Positions 1 through 7,854 are shown, counted from the first letter of the stretch. The stretch is 14,729 nucleotides of DNA from Faecimorpha stercoravium (GCA_018712555.1 DVGT01000061.1:1-14729), one strand, 5' to 3'. Notes: generated from the sequence alone by a model not told the origin. Numbers and translations: made by a program.

Positions 1-1
1 G

Positions 2-394
2 GGCAGCTCCTCCCAGGAGAAGAAGGGGACCATCGTCATCGCGACAGTGAAAGGCGATATTCACGATATCGGTAAGAATATCGTGAAAGTGCTTTTGGAG
101 AATTATGGATATGAAGTGATCGACCTGGGACGGGATGTGGCTCCACAGACCATTCTCGATGCCGTCGAGAAGTATCAGGTACGTCTGGCAGGGTTATCGG
201 CCCTGATGACAACCACGGTACCAGCTATGGAAGAGACCATTCAATTGATTCATGAGAAGGCGCCCTATTGCCAGGTGGTTGTGGGCGGCGCCGTACTGAC
301 AGCGGACTATGCGAAGCAGATTGGTGCGGATTTCTATGGAAGGGATGCCATGGAGACTGTGCGTGTGGCGGAGAAGGTGTTTCAGAAGGAGTAG
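2..394 (+). CDS. metH: Methionine synthase, cobalamin-binding C-terminal part (5' end outside window)
   Basis: The reading frame is open from base 2 to the TAG at 392-394, giving the last 130 residues of a larger protein. The GTG at 47 is internal, because the conserved strand leading into it (IVIATVKGD) is encoded upstream. Residues 19-24 of the visible part are DIHDIG, the DxHxxG motif whose histidine is the lower axial ligand of cobalt in B12-dependent methyltransferases. GLSALMTTT and VVGGAVLT are the other two cobalamin-loop signatures. The protein stops shortly after this Rossmann domain with no AdoMet-binding reactivation domain, as is usual for the short clostridial MetH. MetH moves a methyl group from methyltetrahydrofolate to homocysteine in the cytosol. 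A stand-alone corrinoid protein of another methyltransferase is the alternative, but the wording of the domain fits MetH better. It ends 17 bp before nrdR. Confidence 0.85.
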   Translation, partial: GSSSQEKKGTIVIATVKGDIHDIGKNIVKVLLENYGYEVIDLGRDVAPQTILDAVEKYQVRLAGLSALMTTTVPAMEETIQLIHEKAPYCQVVVGGAVLTADYAKQIGADFYGRDAMETVRVAEKVFQKE

Positions 395-411
395 GTGAGG
401 AGGAGTAGAAG

Positions 412-864
412 ATGAAGTGCCCATATTGCGGTTCAGAGAACCTGAAAGTTGTGGATTCTCGTTCGGCGGATGATGGATCGATTCGCCGCAGAAGACAGTG
501 TGAAGAATGCAAGAAGCGGTTCACGACCTATGAGAAGATCGAAACGCTGCCCCTGATGGTCATCAAGAAGGACAACAGCCGGGAGTTTTTCGATCGTGAC
601 AAGCTGATTAATCGAATCATGCGTGCCACGTATAAGCGGCCGGTTTCTCCGGAACAGATCGAAGCGATTGCGGATGATATCGAAAATACGGCGCTCAATA
701 GCTTCGACCGGGAAATCAGCAGCCGTGACATCGGAGAGCGGGTCATGGAAAAGCTAAAGGATCTGGATGAGGTGGCGTATGTGCGGTTTGCCTCCGTCTA
801 TCGGGAATTTAAGGATGTGAATTCCTTTATGCAGGAACTGAGAAAGCTCATGGACAAGCAGTAA
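412..864 (+). CDS. nrdR: Transcriptional repressor NrdR
   Basis: The 150-residue product has the normal length and layout of NrdR. An N-terminal zinc ribbon has cysteines at 3, 6, 30 and 33 and the basic run IRRRRQC. An ATP-cone domain covers about residues 46-136 (PLMVIKKDNSREFFDRDKL through VRFASVYREF). NrdR senses ATP/dATP through the cone and represses ribonucleotide reductase operons at paired NrdR boxes. The start is fixed by GGAGGAG at about 399-404, just upstream of ATG 412. It lies 17 bp after metH and 11 bp before addA, so it is probably part of one transcript. No NrdR box or reductase gene is visible in the window, so its targets lie elsewhere. Confidence 0.97.
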   Translation: MKCPYCGSENLKVVDSRSADDGSIRRRRQCEECKKRFTTYEKIETLPLMVIKKDNSREFFDRDKLINRIMRATYKRPVSPEQIEAIADDIENTALNSFDREISSRDIGERVMEKLKDLDEVAYVRFASVYREFKDVNSFMQELRKLMDKQ

Positions 865-875
865 GGAGAGATAGC

Positions 876-3800
876 ATGCAGTGGGGAGAAAATCAGCTTC
901 AGATTATCCGGCACAGGGAAGGCAATCTGATCGTTTCGGCGGCGGCGGGAGCCGGTAAGACCAGCGTGCTTGTGGAACGCATCGTACAGATGATTCTGGA
1001 TTCGGAGCATGCATACAGGCTGGATCAGATGCTGATTGTCACCTTCACGAAGGCGGCGGCGGGGCAGATGAAGGAACGGATTTTCCGGCGCATTCAAGAA
1101 TTGCTGAATACGGAAGACGGAGTGGGGGCCGAGCAGAGAGCCTATCTACAGGAACAGCTGGCGCTCTTGCCGGGATGCGCCATCATGACGATCGATGCGT
1201 TTTGTCTGCAGGTGTTAAGAAAATATATCGCGCAGTTGCCGCAGCTGGATCCGGGATTTCGAACGGGAGAATCCAATGAGATGGAACTTCTTGCCGGGGA
1301 TGTACTGGAAGAAGTGCTGGAAGATTTCTACGAACGTGAGGACGAAGGGCGCGAACGGGACGAGTTTGATGCCATGGTGGAACAGTTTGCGGGACGGAGC
1401 GAGGATAAGGATCTGGAGCCCGTATTGCGCCAGATCTATACGTTCATGCAGAGCATGCCTGAGCCGTGGGAATGGCTGGATAAGAGCGTAGAAAACTACA
1501 AAGGGCAGCCATTATATCCGGCGCTTCGCGGGGTCAGAAATGTGCTGCAGGTCTTTCATCAGGCTTTTCTGCAGGAAAAGATGAGCCGAAGCATTGTGGA
1601 ATTCAGCGATATGGAACACTTTGCGAAGCAGATTCTATGGAAAGACGGGGCCCCGACGCAGGCGGCGCAGGAGTTGAGCGAACAATACGATGCCATCTTC
1701 ATCGATGAATATCAGGATAGCAATATGCTCCAGGAGGTGATTCTGAATAGTATCGCCAGACGGGACGAAGAAGGAAACGCACAGAATATTTTCATGGTAG
1801 GAGATGTGAAACAGAGCATCTACAGTTTTCGGTTTGCTCAGCCGGAGCTTTTTCTGCAAAAACTCGAGGACTATCATCTGGACCGGAATCCGCGCAAGAT
1901 TTTCCTGCAGAAGAACTATCGGAGCCGCGCAGAGATACTGACGGGTGTCAATGAGATTTTCGAATATCTGATGCGGAAAGAATGCGGCGGTGTGGAATAT
2001 TCCGGGGAACAAGCGCTCGTTCCCGGAGGCGCCACACCCGAACCGGATCCAGGCATGGAGGATTTTTATCCGAAGATTTATAGCTTGTCAGTGGGCGCCA
2101 ATCCTAACCAGCAGAGCAAACATGAGTTGGAGGCTCTGTGGGTGGCAGAGCAGATCGAAACCATGCTGCGGGAGGGAAAACGATACGGAGTTCGAGACGA
2201 GAAGCAGGGCGGGTATCGTCCGCTGAGACCGGGCGACATTGTGATCCTGCTGCGTTCCGCGAAGGAGATGGGGAGCTTTTATCAGAAGGCGCTGGAAGAT
2301 CGGCACATTCCTGCTTCCGCCAAGCAGAGCGATCGTTTCTTCGATACGCCGGAGATCTGTCTGGCTCTGAATCTACTGCGTGTGATTGATAATGCGCAGC
2401 AGGACATTCCCCTGGAAGGGGTTCTGCATTCCCCATTGTTTGGATTCACATCGGAGGAATTGGCGCAGATTCGAGTGGAGTCGGATCGAAGCCTGCCGTT
2501 TCATGAGATTCTTGCCAGGTATGCGCAGGAAGGAGAGGATCTATTTCTGGCCAGCCGCCTGCAGGAGTTTTACGGGAGGCTGGAACAATGGAGGCAGTGG
2601 AGTGAATGTCTGACGGTGCGTGAACTCCTGAGCCGGTTGTACCGGACGACGGGGCTGTATGAATACGTGGGTTCTATGCAGGATGGGGAACGGCGTCGGA
2701 TCAACCTGGACCTTCTCCTGAGCCGCAGTGAGGAGTTTGAGCAGGGAATCTACAGCGGTGTTTTTCAGTTTCTGCGTTTCATTGACAGAATGAAGGCGAG
2801 GGAACAGGATTATGAAGAGGCATCCCGCGGGTATGGCGGCAATGTAGTACAGATCATGACGATCCATGGGAGCAAGGGACTGGAGTTTCCGGTGGTGTTT
2901 CTCTGCGATACGGGAAGAGAATTTCAGCTGAAGGATCAGCGGCAGCATGTCCTGCTGCATCTGGAAGAGGAAATCGGAAGTTACTGGCTGGATCCAGAAA
3001 AGATGCTGTACTTCAACACGGAGATTCGTCAAAACATCCTGGAGAGAAAAAAGCAGGAGAACTACGCGGAAGAGATGCGGGTTCTCTATGTTGCGATGAC
3101 GCGGGCGAAGGATCGTCTGATCGTCACAGGGACGGGAAAGGAAAGCTGGGAGGAGGGTACCGGGGAAGATACCCGATTGTCGGTTGAAGAAATTCTGAAG
3201 GCCCGAAGTGTGATGGGATGGCTGTGTCCGATCCTGACCCGCAGAAAGGGGCATCACTGGCATCTGGAGACGGCTGTGATTGGAGAAGGCGTGGCAGAGT
3301 CCGAGGAGGCGGCGCCGGAAGAAGTTTCGGAGAAGCCCCCGCAGTATACCGAAGAAGAGCTGAATCGCAAGTTGCTGTGGCGCTATCCGCTTGCGTGGAG
3401 AAACGAGCTGCCCGTCCTGCTCAGCGTATCCCAGTTGAAAAAAGAGGCGGTCACAGAGGAAGAGGAACAGGAGTTTTCCTGGGACGAACTCCTACAGCCG
3501 GCAGAAGAAGAGAGGGAGGATACGCCGGTGCGGGGCGCACGGGGCGGTACCGTGTTTCATGAGGTCGTGGCGCGAGCCGATCTTACAGAGTTGGCGACGG
3601 ATGCGGGAAGAAAAGAGGTCGTGCATCGTTTCGCGGTTCAGGGCATTCTCACGGAAGCAGAGGAAAAAGCATTTCCCATGTCGTGGCTGCAGCAATTTGG
3701 CGCGTCCGCGCTTTGCAGGCGGATGAGATCCTCATCTTCACTATTGCGGGAAGAATCTTTTCTCTGTGGCTTTACACCCCAGGAGCTGCATAGCCTGGTA

Positions 3801-4058
3801 CCGCATTTCCAGGTGCCCGAAGAAGCGGATGAAGACGAGCTGATCATCGTGCAGGGCGTCATAGATGCAGCGTTTCTGGAAGATGGACAGTGGATCTTGA
3901 TCGATTATAAGACGGATCGTTATTTTTCGGCGGAGACCCTCGCCATGTATCAAACGCAGCTTGCGATTTATGGACAGGCCCTGGGGAGAATCACCAGAAG
4001 ACCTGTCAAGGAAAAGATCCTGTATCAGGTGCGTTCCGGAAAGGAATATAAGATGTAA
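876..4058 (+). CDS. addA: ATP-dependent helicase/nuclease subunit A (AddA)
   Basis: This is a 1060-residue superfamily 1A helicase fused to a RecB-type nuclease. Helicase motifs occur in order: Walker A AAAGAGKTS (residues 22-30), Ia VTFTKAAA, II DEYQD (277-281), III VGDVKQSIYSFR, IV KNYRSR, V TIHGSKGLEFP and VI VLYVAMTRAKDRL (about 736-748). The C-terminal nuclease has FHE (His 895), GVID (Asp 997), DYKTD (Asp 1010, Lys 1012) and a following QLAIYGQAL, so the catalytic set looks intact. With AddB it would resect double-strand breaks up to Chi-like sites for RecA loading. It is shorter than the roughly 1200 residues common in the family, with no frame break seen. GTAAGGAGAG precedes ATG 876. 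The usual partner addB is not adjacent: upstream is nrdR, downstream a TSUP gene. Confidence 0.95.
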   Translation: MQWGENQLQIIRHREGNLIVSAAAGAGKTSVLVERIVQMILDSEHAYRLDQMLIVTFTKAAAGQMKERIFRRIQELLNTEDGVGAEQRAYLQEQLALLPGCAIMTIDAFCLQVLRKYIAQLPQLDPGFRTGESNEMELLAGDVLEEVLEDFYEREDEGRERDEFDAMVEQFAGRSEDKDLEPVLRQIYTFMQSMPEPWEWLDKSVENYKGQPLYPALRGVRNVLQVFHQAFLQEKMSRSIVEFSDMEHFAKQILWKDGAPTQAAQELSEQYDAIFIDEYQDSNMLQEVILNSIARRDEEGNAQNIFMVGDVKQSIYSFRFAQPELFLQKLEDYHLDRNPRKIFLQKNYRSRAEILTGVNEIFEYLMRKECGGVEYSGEQALVPGGATPEPDPGMEDFYPKIYSLSVGANPNQQSKHELEALWVAEQIETMLREGKRYGVRDEKQGGYRPLRPGDIVILLRSAKEMGSFYQKALEDRHIPASAKQSDRFFDTPEICLALNLLRVIDNAQQDIPLEGVLHSPLFGFTSEELAQIRVESDRSLPFHEILARYAQEGEDLFLASRLQEFYGRLEQWRQWSECLTVRELLSRLYRTTGLYEYVGSMQDGERRRINLDLLLSRSEEFEQGIYSGVFQFLRFIDRMKAREQDYEEASRGYGGNVVQIMTIHGSKGLEFPVVFLCDTGREFQLKDQRQHVLLHLEEEIGSYWLDPEKMLYFNTEIRQNILERKKQENYAEEMRVLYVAMTRAKDRLIVTGTGKESWEEGTGEDTRLSVEEILKARSVMGWLCPILTRRKGHHWHLETAVIGEGVAESEEAAPEEVSEKPPQYTEEELNRKLLWRYPLAWRNELPVLLSVSQLKKEAVTEEEEQEFSWDELLQPAEEEREDTPVRGARGGTVFHEVVARADLTELATDAGRKEVVHRFAVQGILTEAEEKAFPMSWLQQFGASALCRRMRSSSSLLREESFLCGFTPQELHSLVPHFQVPEEADEDELIIVQGVIDAAFLEDGQWILIDYKTDRYFSAETLAMYQTQLAIYGQALGRITRRPVKEKILYQVRSGKEYKM

Positions 4059-4104
4059 AAAATGGGAATCCTAGGCTTATCTATGAAAGGAAAGGAAGGT
4101 AAGC

Positions 4105-4461
4105 ATGGATTCAAAGCAGATCAAAAGCGGGATACTGGGAATCGTCTCCGGCGTCGTCAATGGTCTTCTGGGATCTGGCGGAGGGACGATTCTGGTTCCT
4201 TTTATGCAAAAAAGTCTGCATGTGGAGCAGCATAAATCGCATGCTACGACGGTGGCGGTCGTGGCGCCCTTGTGCATAGTCAGTGCTTTTTTCTATATTG
4301 GACATCAGGCTGTGGATTGGTGGGTGCTTTTGGCGGTTTCCGCAGGAGGTATTGCCGGAGGCATCGCAGGAGCCAAGCTGCTGCAGAGGATATCCGGACG
4401 CTGGTTGCACTGGATTTTCGGGGGACTGATGCTGGCCAGTGCGGTGAGGATGCTGCTATGA
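4105..4461 (+). CDS. Half-length TSUP (TauE/SafE) family membrane protein, first of a pair
   Basis: The product is 118 residues, about half the usual 240-270 of TSUP transporters, and matches one internal repeat of that family. It has about four hydrophobic helices: ILGIVSGVVNGLLGSGGG..., TTVAVVAPLCIVSAFFYIG, WVLLAVSAGGIAGGIAGA and WIFGGLMLASAVRML. The glycine-rich GLLGSGGGTILVP loop is the family signature. TSUP proteins carry anions such as sulfite, sulfonates or organosulfur compounds across the membrane; the substrate here cannot be told. The start is supported by AAGGAAGG at 4092-4099, 5 bp before ATG 4105. The stop TGA (4459-4461) overlaps the next start as ATGA, so the two halves are probably co-translated and assemble as a heterodimer equivalent to one full transporter. 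It begins 46 bp after addA with no terminator between. Confidence 0.85.
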   Translation: MDSKQIKSGILGIVSGVVNGLLGSGGGTILVPFMQKSLHVEQHKSHATTVAVVAPLCIVSAFFYIGHQAVDWWVLLAVSAGGIAGGIAGAKLLQRISGRWLHWIFGGLMLASAVRMLL

Positions 4462-4826
4462 ACTGGCTGTTATATATATTGGCAGGAGCGGCATCTGGAG
4501 TCCTGAGCGGCATGGGGATCGGCGGCGGAGTCCTGCTGATTCCTGCATTGGTGTTACTGGGCGGCATAGCGCAGCACAGCGCGCAGGGGATCAATCTGTT
4601 GTATTTTTTGCCGACAGCGATAGGCGCCTTATGGATCCATCGTAAAGAGGGGCAACTGGAAAAGAAGGTATTGCCGATGCTGATTGTGGGCGGAGTCCTG
4701 GGCGCGGCAGCGGGCGGTTGGATTGCCAATCTGCTGGAGGGTGACATCCTACGGAAAATTTTTGGCGTTTTTGTGGCGATCATGGGAATCCTGGAGATAC
4801 GAAAGGGAATGGCGAAAAAAACATGA
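4458..4826 (+). CDS. Half-length TSUP (TauE/SafE) family membrane protein, second of a pair
   Basis: The product is 122 residues starting MNWLLYILAG. An in-frame extension back to 4272 exists, but it lies wholly inside the first half-gene in another frame and lacks membrane character, so ATG 4458 is preferred. Like its neighbour it has about four hydrophobic segments and its own signature, GVLSGMGIGGGVLLIPALV, then NLLYFLPTAIGALW, LIVGGVLGAAAGGWIA and IFGVFVAIMGILEI. Full TSUP proteins are two such repeats in one chain, so this gene and the previous one look like the two repeats kept as separate chains. There is no strong ribosome binding site; the ATGA overlap suggests coupled translation. 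Its own stop again overlaps the next start (ATGA at 4823-4826), tying a transporter to a DNA helicase in one operon. Confidence 0.85.
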   Translation: MNWLLYILAGAASGVLSGMGIGGGVLLIPALVLLGGIAQHSAQGINLLYFLPTAIGALWIHRKEGQLEKKVLPMLIVGGVLGAAAGGWIANLLEGDILRKIFGVFVAIMGILEIRKGMAKKT

Positions 4827-6601
4827 ATCAGTTGAATGCACAGCAATTAGAGGCGGTACATCATCTGGAGGGACCGATGCTGGTACTGGCGGGGCCGGGA
4901 TCCGGCAAGACAACGATGATCACACATCGTATCCTTCATATGATTCAGGAACAGGGCATCGAAGAACGAAAAATATGGGTTGTTACCTATACCCGAGCGG
5001 CAGCGCAGGAAATGCGCAGCCGCTTTTTGCATTTACGGGGGACGGATCAGACGGAAACAGCCTTCGGAACATTTCACAGTCTTTTCTGGAAGATGCTGCG
5101 AGACCAGGGAGAATTGCGGGATCGCTCGATTCTGGAAGAGGGAGAGCAGCTGGCGGCTGCCAAACAAATCCTGGCTCATCAGGGAGATTCGAATGAAACC
5201 ACGGAGTTAGCACAATGGCTGCTTTCTCGATATGAGTTTTTCCGAAATACGGGGCAGGAACGAGGAGAAAGGGTGGAGGCACAAGAAATCGCCTGGAGAA
5301 GAGCCTACGAGGAATATAAAAGGGAAAGAAGAAAGATGGATTTTGACGATATACTGGCAGCCATGAAAAAGGCTCTCGAGCAGCCGAATATACGAAGAAG
5401 CTTTCAGGCGCAGTATCAGTATTTCTTGGTGGATGAATTTCAGGATGTGAATCCAGTGCAATATGAGGCGCTGAAGTTGCTCGTGGGCGAGGGCGGAAAT
5501 CTATTTGTGGTGGGAGACGATGACCAGGCAATCTATGGATTTCGGGGAGCAGCACCAGGCATCATGCTGCGTTTCCCGGAGGATTTTCCGGGGTGTCGCG
5601 TATTGAGTCTGCGATGGAATTATCGCAGCACCTCTCGCATCGTAGAAAAATCTACGGAACTGATTGTGCATAATCGCAAACGATATCCGAAGGCAATCGA
5701 GGCGAGACAAAAGAAGAGGGGCCCCAGGGTACGGATGCGGATTTTTGAAGAAGAAAAAGAAGAGTATCGAGCCATCGCACGCGAGGCACACCGAAGTCCC
5801 GGGCTTTGTGTACTCTTTCGCACACATTCGCAGATGAGACCCTTGCTGCAAAGCTTGGAAGACTACGGAATCGCCTATCATACCAGAGAACATGTATATA
5901 ACCCGTATGCACATTGGATCGGCGATGACATCTTAGAATACAGAAGGGCGGCCTTGGGGGATCAAACCGCTTTCTTAGGCGTATTGCGTCGATATGGGGA
6001 GAGCATTCCGCTGGCCTGCATAAGCTGGCTCCGGGAAGGGGAGAATGCTAAGAAAATCCTGGATTATCCTATGGGGATAGAGCTTCGCACGGCACTGACG
6101 GGCCTTTTCTATGAGTTGGATCATGTACGCCGAGAATCGCCAGCCGCCTCCTTGCATCGAATCGCCAGCCGACTCCATTATTTTCAGTATCTTCAAAGGG
6201 TAGGAGAGCGGAGGGGAATCGATCCAGTCCGACTCAAACAACGATATGATTTCTTCCAGCGTATGGTCTCAGAGTACAAGACATGGGAAGAATGGGAGAA
6301 AAATCGACGGCAAAAGATACAGGAAACGATGACAGCCAAATCATCGGATGTTCTCCTTCTGACAATGCATGCCGCAAAAGGCTTGGAATTTGACACAGTG
6401 TGGATTCCAGGTCTGGAAGAGGGGACGCTGCCCCATGAAAGGGCGGAAGATCTGGAAGAAGAACGGCGTCTGCTGTATGTTGGCTGTACACGAGCAAAGA
6501 CGCGCCTTATCTTGTCGAGAAACCTGCGAAGAGGCGGAAATCAGCAGTCAAAGTCTTTGTTCTGGACAGAAATAGATGAAAAAAGATCGGATAATTTGTA
6601 G
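4823..6601 (+). CDS. UvrD/PcrA-like superfamily 1 ATP-dependent DNA helicase
   Basis: The 592-residue protein has all SF1A helicase motifs: Q-motif region LNAQQLEAV, Walker A AGPGSGKTT (23-31), Ia VTYTRAAAQEM, II DEFQD (204-208), III VVGDDDQAIYGFRGA, IV LRWNYRST, V TMHAAKGLEFDTVWIPGLEEG and VI RRLLYVGCTRAKTRL (about 548-562). It should unwind DNA 3' to 5' with ATP. It is shorter than classic PcrA/UvrD (about 720-750), mainly because it lacks a long C-terminal tail and has reduced 1B/2B insertions. No nuclease domain is present, so it is not a second AddA or AddB. Specific roles of this short clostridial form are not established. The start overlaps the stop of the TSUP gene; an A/G-rich AAAGGG lies 14 bp upstream, which is too far to be convincing, so translation is probably coupled. 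Confidence 0.92.
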   Translation: MNQLNAQQLEAVHHLEGPMLVLAGPGSGKTTMITHRILHMIQEQGIEERKIWVVTYTRAAAQEMRSRFLHLRGTDQTETAFGTFHSLFWKMLRDQGELRDRSILEEGEQLAAAKQILAHQGDSNETTELAQWLLSRYEFFRNTGQERGERVEAQEIAWRRAYEEYKRERRKMDFDDILAAMKKALEQPNIRRSFQAQYQYFLVDEFQDVNPVQYEALKLLVGEGGNLFVVGDDDQAIYGFRGAAPGIMLRFPEDFPGCRVLSLRWNYRSTSRIVEKSTELIVHNRKRYPKAIEARQKKRGPRVRMRIFEEEKEEYRAIAREAHRSPGLCVLFRTHSQMRPLLQSLEDYGIAYHTREHVYNPYAHWIGDDILEYRRAALGDQTAFLGVLRRYGESIPLACISWLREGENAKKILDYPMGIELRTALTGLFYELDHVRRESPAASLHRIASRLHYFQYLQRVGERRGIDPVRLKQRYDFFQRMVSEYKTWEEWEKNRRQKIQETMTAKSSDVLLLTMHAAKGLEFDTVWIPGLEEGTLPHERAEDLEEERRLLYVGCTRAKTRLILSRNLRRGGNQQSKSLFWTEIDEKRSDNL

Positions 6602-6637
6602 TATTATAACAAAAGAGTGAATGAGAGGAGAAGATGT

Positions 6638-6862
6638 ATGGATGGCGAAGGGCTGAAAGAGGATATTCATGCATTATATGACATGAAACTGCATAACAGC
6701 ATCATGGAACAATGCATCCATATCCCAGATTTCATTATACAGGTTATCATCGCGTGCTTCGGAGCGTTCTTGGGTGCGATCTTGTGTGGATGGGCAGAAG
6801 GAAGAGCAGACCCCCAAAATAGAGAAATGCTGTTCCAGCAGGAAGCATCCGCTGAATACTAA
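6638..6862 (+). CDS. Small single-TM protein of unknown function
   Basis: The product is 74 residues beginning MDGEGLKEDIHALYD. The frame also has a GTG at 6617, but AGAGGAGAAG at 6624-6633 sits correctly for ATG 6638 and would lie inside the longer version. One hydrophobic stretch of about 22 residues (roughly 32-53, FIIQVIIACFGAFLGAILCG) is flanked by an acidic and amphipathic N-terminal part and a charged C-terminal tail, which suggests a membrane-anchored peptide. I do not recognise a family. It starts 36 bp after the helicase gene with no terminator between, so it may be the last gene of that operon. Downstream lies the repeat array, and no terminator is seen until about 7831. A small toxin-like or regulatory membrane peptide is possible, but nothing shows it. 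Confidence 0.55.
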   Translation: MDGEGLKEDIHALYDMKLHNSIMEQCIHIPDFIIQVIIACFGAFLGAILCGWAEGRADPQNREMLFQQEASAEY

Positions 6863-7080
6863 AAGACACGTGATTATACAACTCTTTATGTCAGATCGAA
6901 AGGAAGCGTTTAATTTCTGGAGCAGCATTGCTTTTTATACGCAGTTTAGAAATAGATCCGCTGTTAGTCATGCATTTGCGTATAATTTGGAGGGCGTCTC
7001 CATCCCTGCAGCGTTTGCAATGGAAATATCTTACAGGTTTATACGCGCTTCGAAGATCCATGAGTCGCCAGTCCCGCATC

Positions 7081-7119
7081 TGCGTATAAATAAGTTTCTT
7101 ATGAAACTATTTATACGCA
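7081..7119. repeat. Long near-perfect hairpin at the short linker of the array
   Basis: Here the linker between a right and a left box is only 21 bp and is itself palindromic. AGTTTC and GAAACT flank a TTAT loop. Together with the boxes it makes a 17-bp stem (7081-7098 with 7103-7119) interrupted by one unpaired A. No T-tract follows, so it is not a standard terminator. It is the strongest cruciform or RNA hairpin in the array. Confidence 0.8.
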
Positions 7120-7151
7120 ATCCTACGAGAAGGCTCTGTGGAATTTTGATA

Positions 7152-7316
7152 TTGCGTATAATTTGAGGAGCATCTCCGTCCCTGCGAAGCTTAAAATGGA
7201 AGAATCTTACAGATTTATACGCGATTCGAAGATTTGCGAGTCGTCGATTCCGCATTTGCGTATAAAAAAGAACGCGCCTCCGTCCCCGCAGAACGTGAAA
7301 TGGAAATATCTTACAG
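7152..7316 (+). repeat. 165-bp near-identical duplication inside the array (second copy 7463-7627)
   Basis: The 165 bases from 7152 recur from 7463, an offset of 311 bp or three array units, with four base differences and no gaps. The block runs from one right-hand box through a full 51-bp cell into the next linker. This is more similar than other pairs of units, so it points to a recent multi-unit duplication or gene conversion within the array rather than ancient unit-by-unit growth. Confidence 0.85.
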
Positions 7317-7830
7317 TTTATACGCGCTTCGAAGATTCACGAGTCGTCGATTCCGTATTTGCGTATAAAAAAGAACGCGCCTCCGTCCCCGCGGAACGTG
7401 AAATGGAAGAATCTTACAGAGTTATACGCAATCCTGCGAAGATGCTCTATTGAAATTTGATTTTGCGTATAATTTGAGGAGCATCTCCGTCCCTGCGAAG
7501 CTTAAAATGGAAGAATCTTACAGATTTATACGCGATTCGAAGATTCGCGAGTCGTCGATTCCGCATTTGCGTATAAAAAAGAACGCGCCTCCGTCCCCGC
7601 GGAACGTGAAATGGAAGAATCTTACAGATTTATACGCAATCCTGCGAAGATGCTCTATAGAAATTTGATTTTGCGTATAATTTGAGGAGCGTCTCCGTCC
7701 CCGCGGAACGTGAAATGGAAATATCCTACAGTTTATACGCAATCCAGCGGAAGGACTCTACAGAATTCCGCATTTGCGTATAAAATGGAACGCGTCTCCG
7801 TCCCTTCTTCCCTTTTTCAGGCACGACAAG

Positions 7831-7854
7831 AAGGCGTCCGACATGGCGCTTTTT
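7831..7854 (+). terminator. Possible intrinsic terminator after the array
   Basis: AAGGCGTCC and GGCGCTTT can pair around the loop GACAT, with one bulged T and one G-T pair, followed by TTTTT at 7850-7854 and more T/A-rich sequence. On the plus strand this would end transcripts coming through the small ORF and the array. On the minus strand no T-run follows the hairpin, so it would not serve the convergent nuclease gene. The stem is imperfect. Confidence 0.4.

Larger units (their letters stand above)
6935..7783. repeat. Tandem array of alternately inverted palindromic boxes, 104-bp period
   Basis: Nine copies of TTATACGC(A/G) alternate with nine inverted copies (TTGCGTATAA). Left boxes begin at 6935, 7039, 7111, 7215, 7318, 7422, 7526, 7630 and 7733. 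Every left-to-right cell is exactly 51 bp long. Cells are joined by 52-53-bp linkers, giving a 103-104-bp period, except one 21-bp linker at 7090-7110. Cell interiors fall into two classes. One has TTCGAAGATT...GAGTCG (cells 2, 4, 5, 7). The other has ATCCTGCGAAGATGCTCT or a close variant (cells 3, 6, 8, 9). Cell 1 is divergent. Linkers share CTCCGTCCC(C/T)GC and ATGGAAGAATCTTACAG. The period is not a multiple of three and no frame stays open across the array, so it is not a repeat protein. A partial linker follows to about 7804. The layout resembles mosaic palindromic elements such as BIMEs, but the sequence is not one I can name. Confidence 0.93.

Noticed and set aside
4272..4457. Upstream extension of the second TSUP gene
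   Set aside because: It lies inside the first TSUP gene in another frame, has arginine-rich non-membrane sequence, and the ATGA overlap gives a better start.
4280..4846. Minus-strand open frame of 188 codons
   Set aside because: It is a shadow of the two TSUP genes, proline-rich because of their glycine codons, and lacks a ribosome binding site.
6774..7166. Open frame of 130 codons from within the small TM gene into the array
   Set aside because: It overlaps a gene with a better ribosome binding site and its second half is repeat sequence.
7163..7668. Two open frames (96 and 72 codons) with shared peptides inside the array
   Set aside because: They are produced by the 104-bp DNA repeat; the period is not a multiple of three so successive units change frame, and neither has a ribosome binding site of its own beyond the repeated GAGGAG.
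7152..7686. TATAAT within right-hand boxes as promoters
   Set aside because: Four right boxes read TATAAT, but no acceptable -35 hexamer lies 16-18 bp upstream in the copy checked (the one at 7463), so the match is probably a by-product of the box sequence.
6935..7783. CRISPR array or integron attC cassettes
   Set aside because: Both cells and linkers are repeated, so there are no unique spacers; there is no cas gene or integrase, and the boxes do not match attC core sites.
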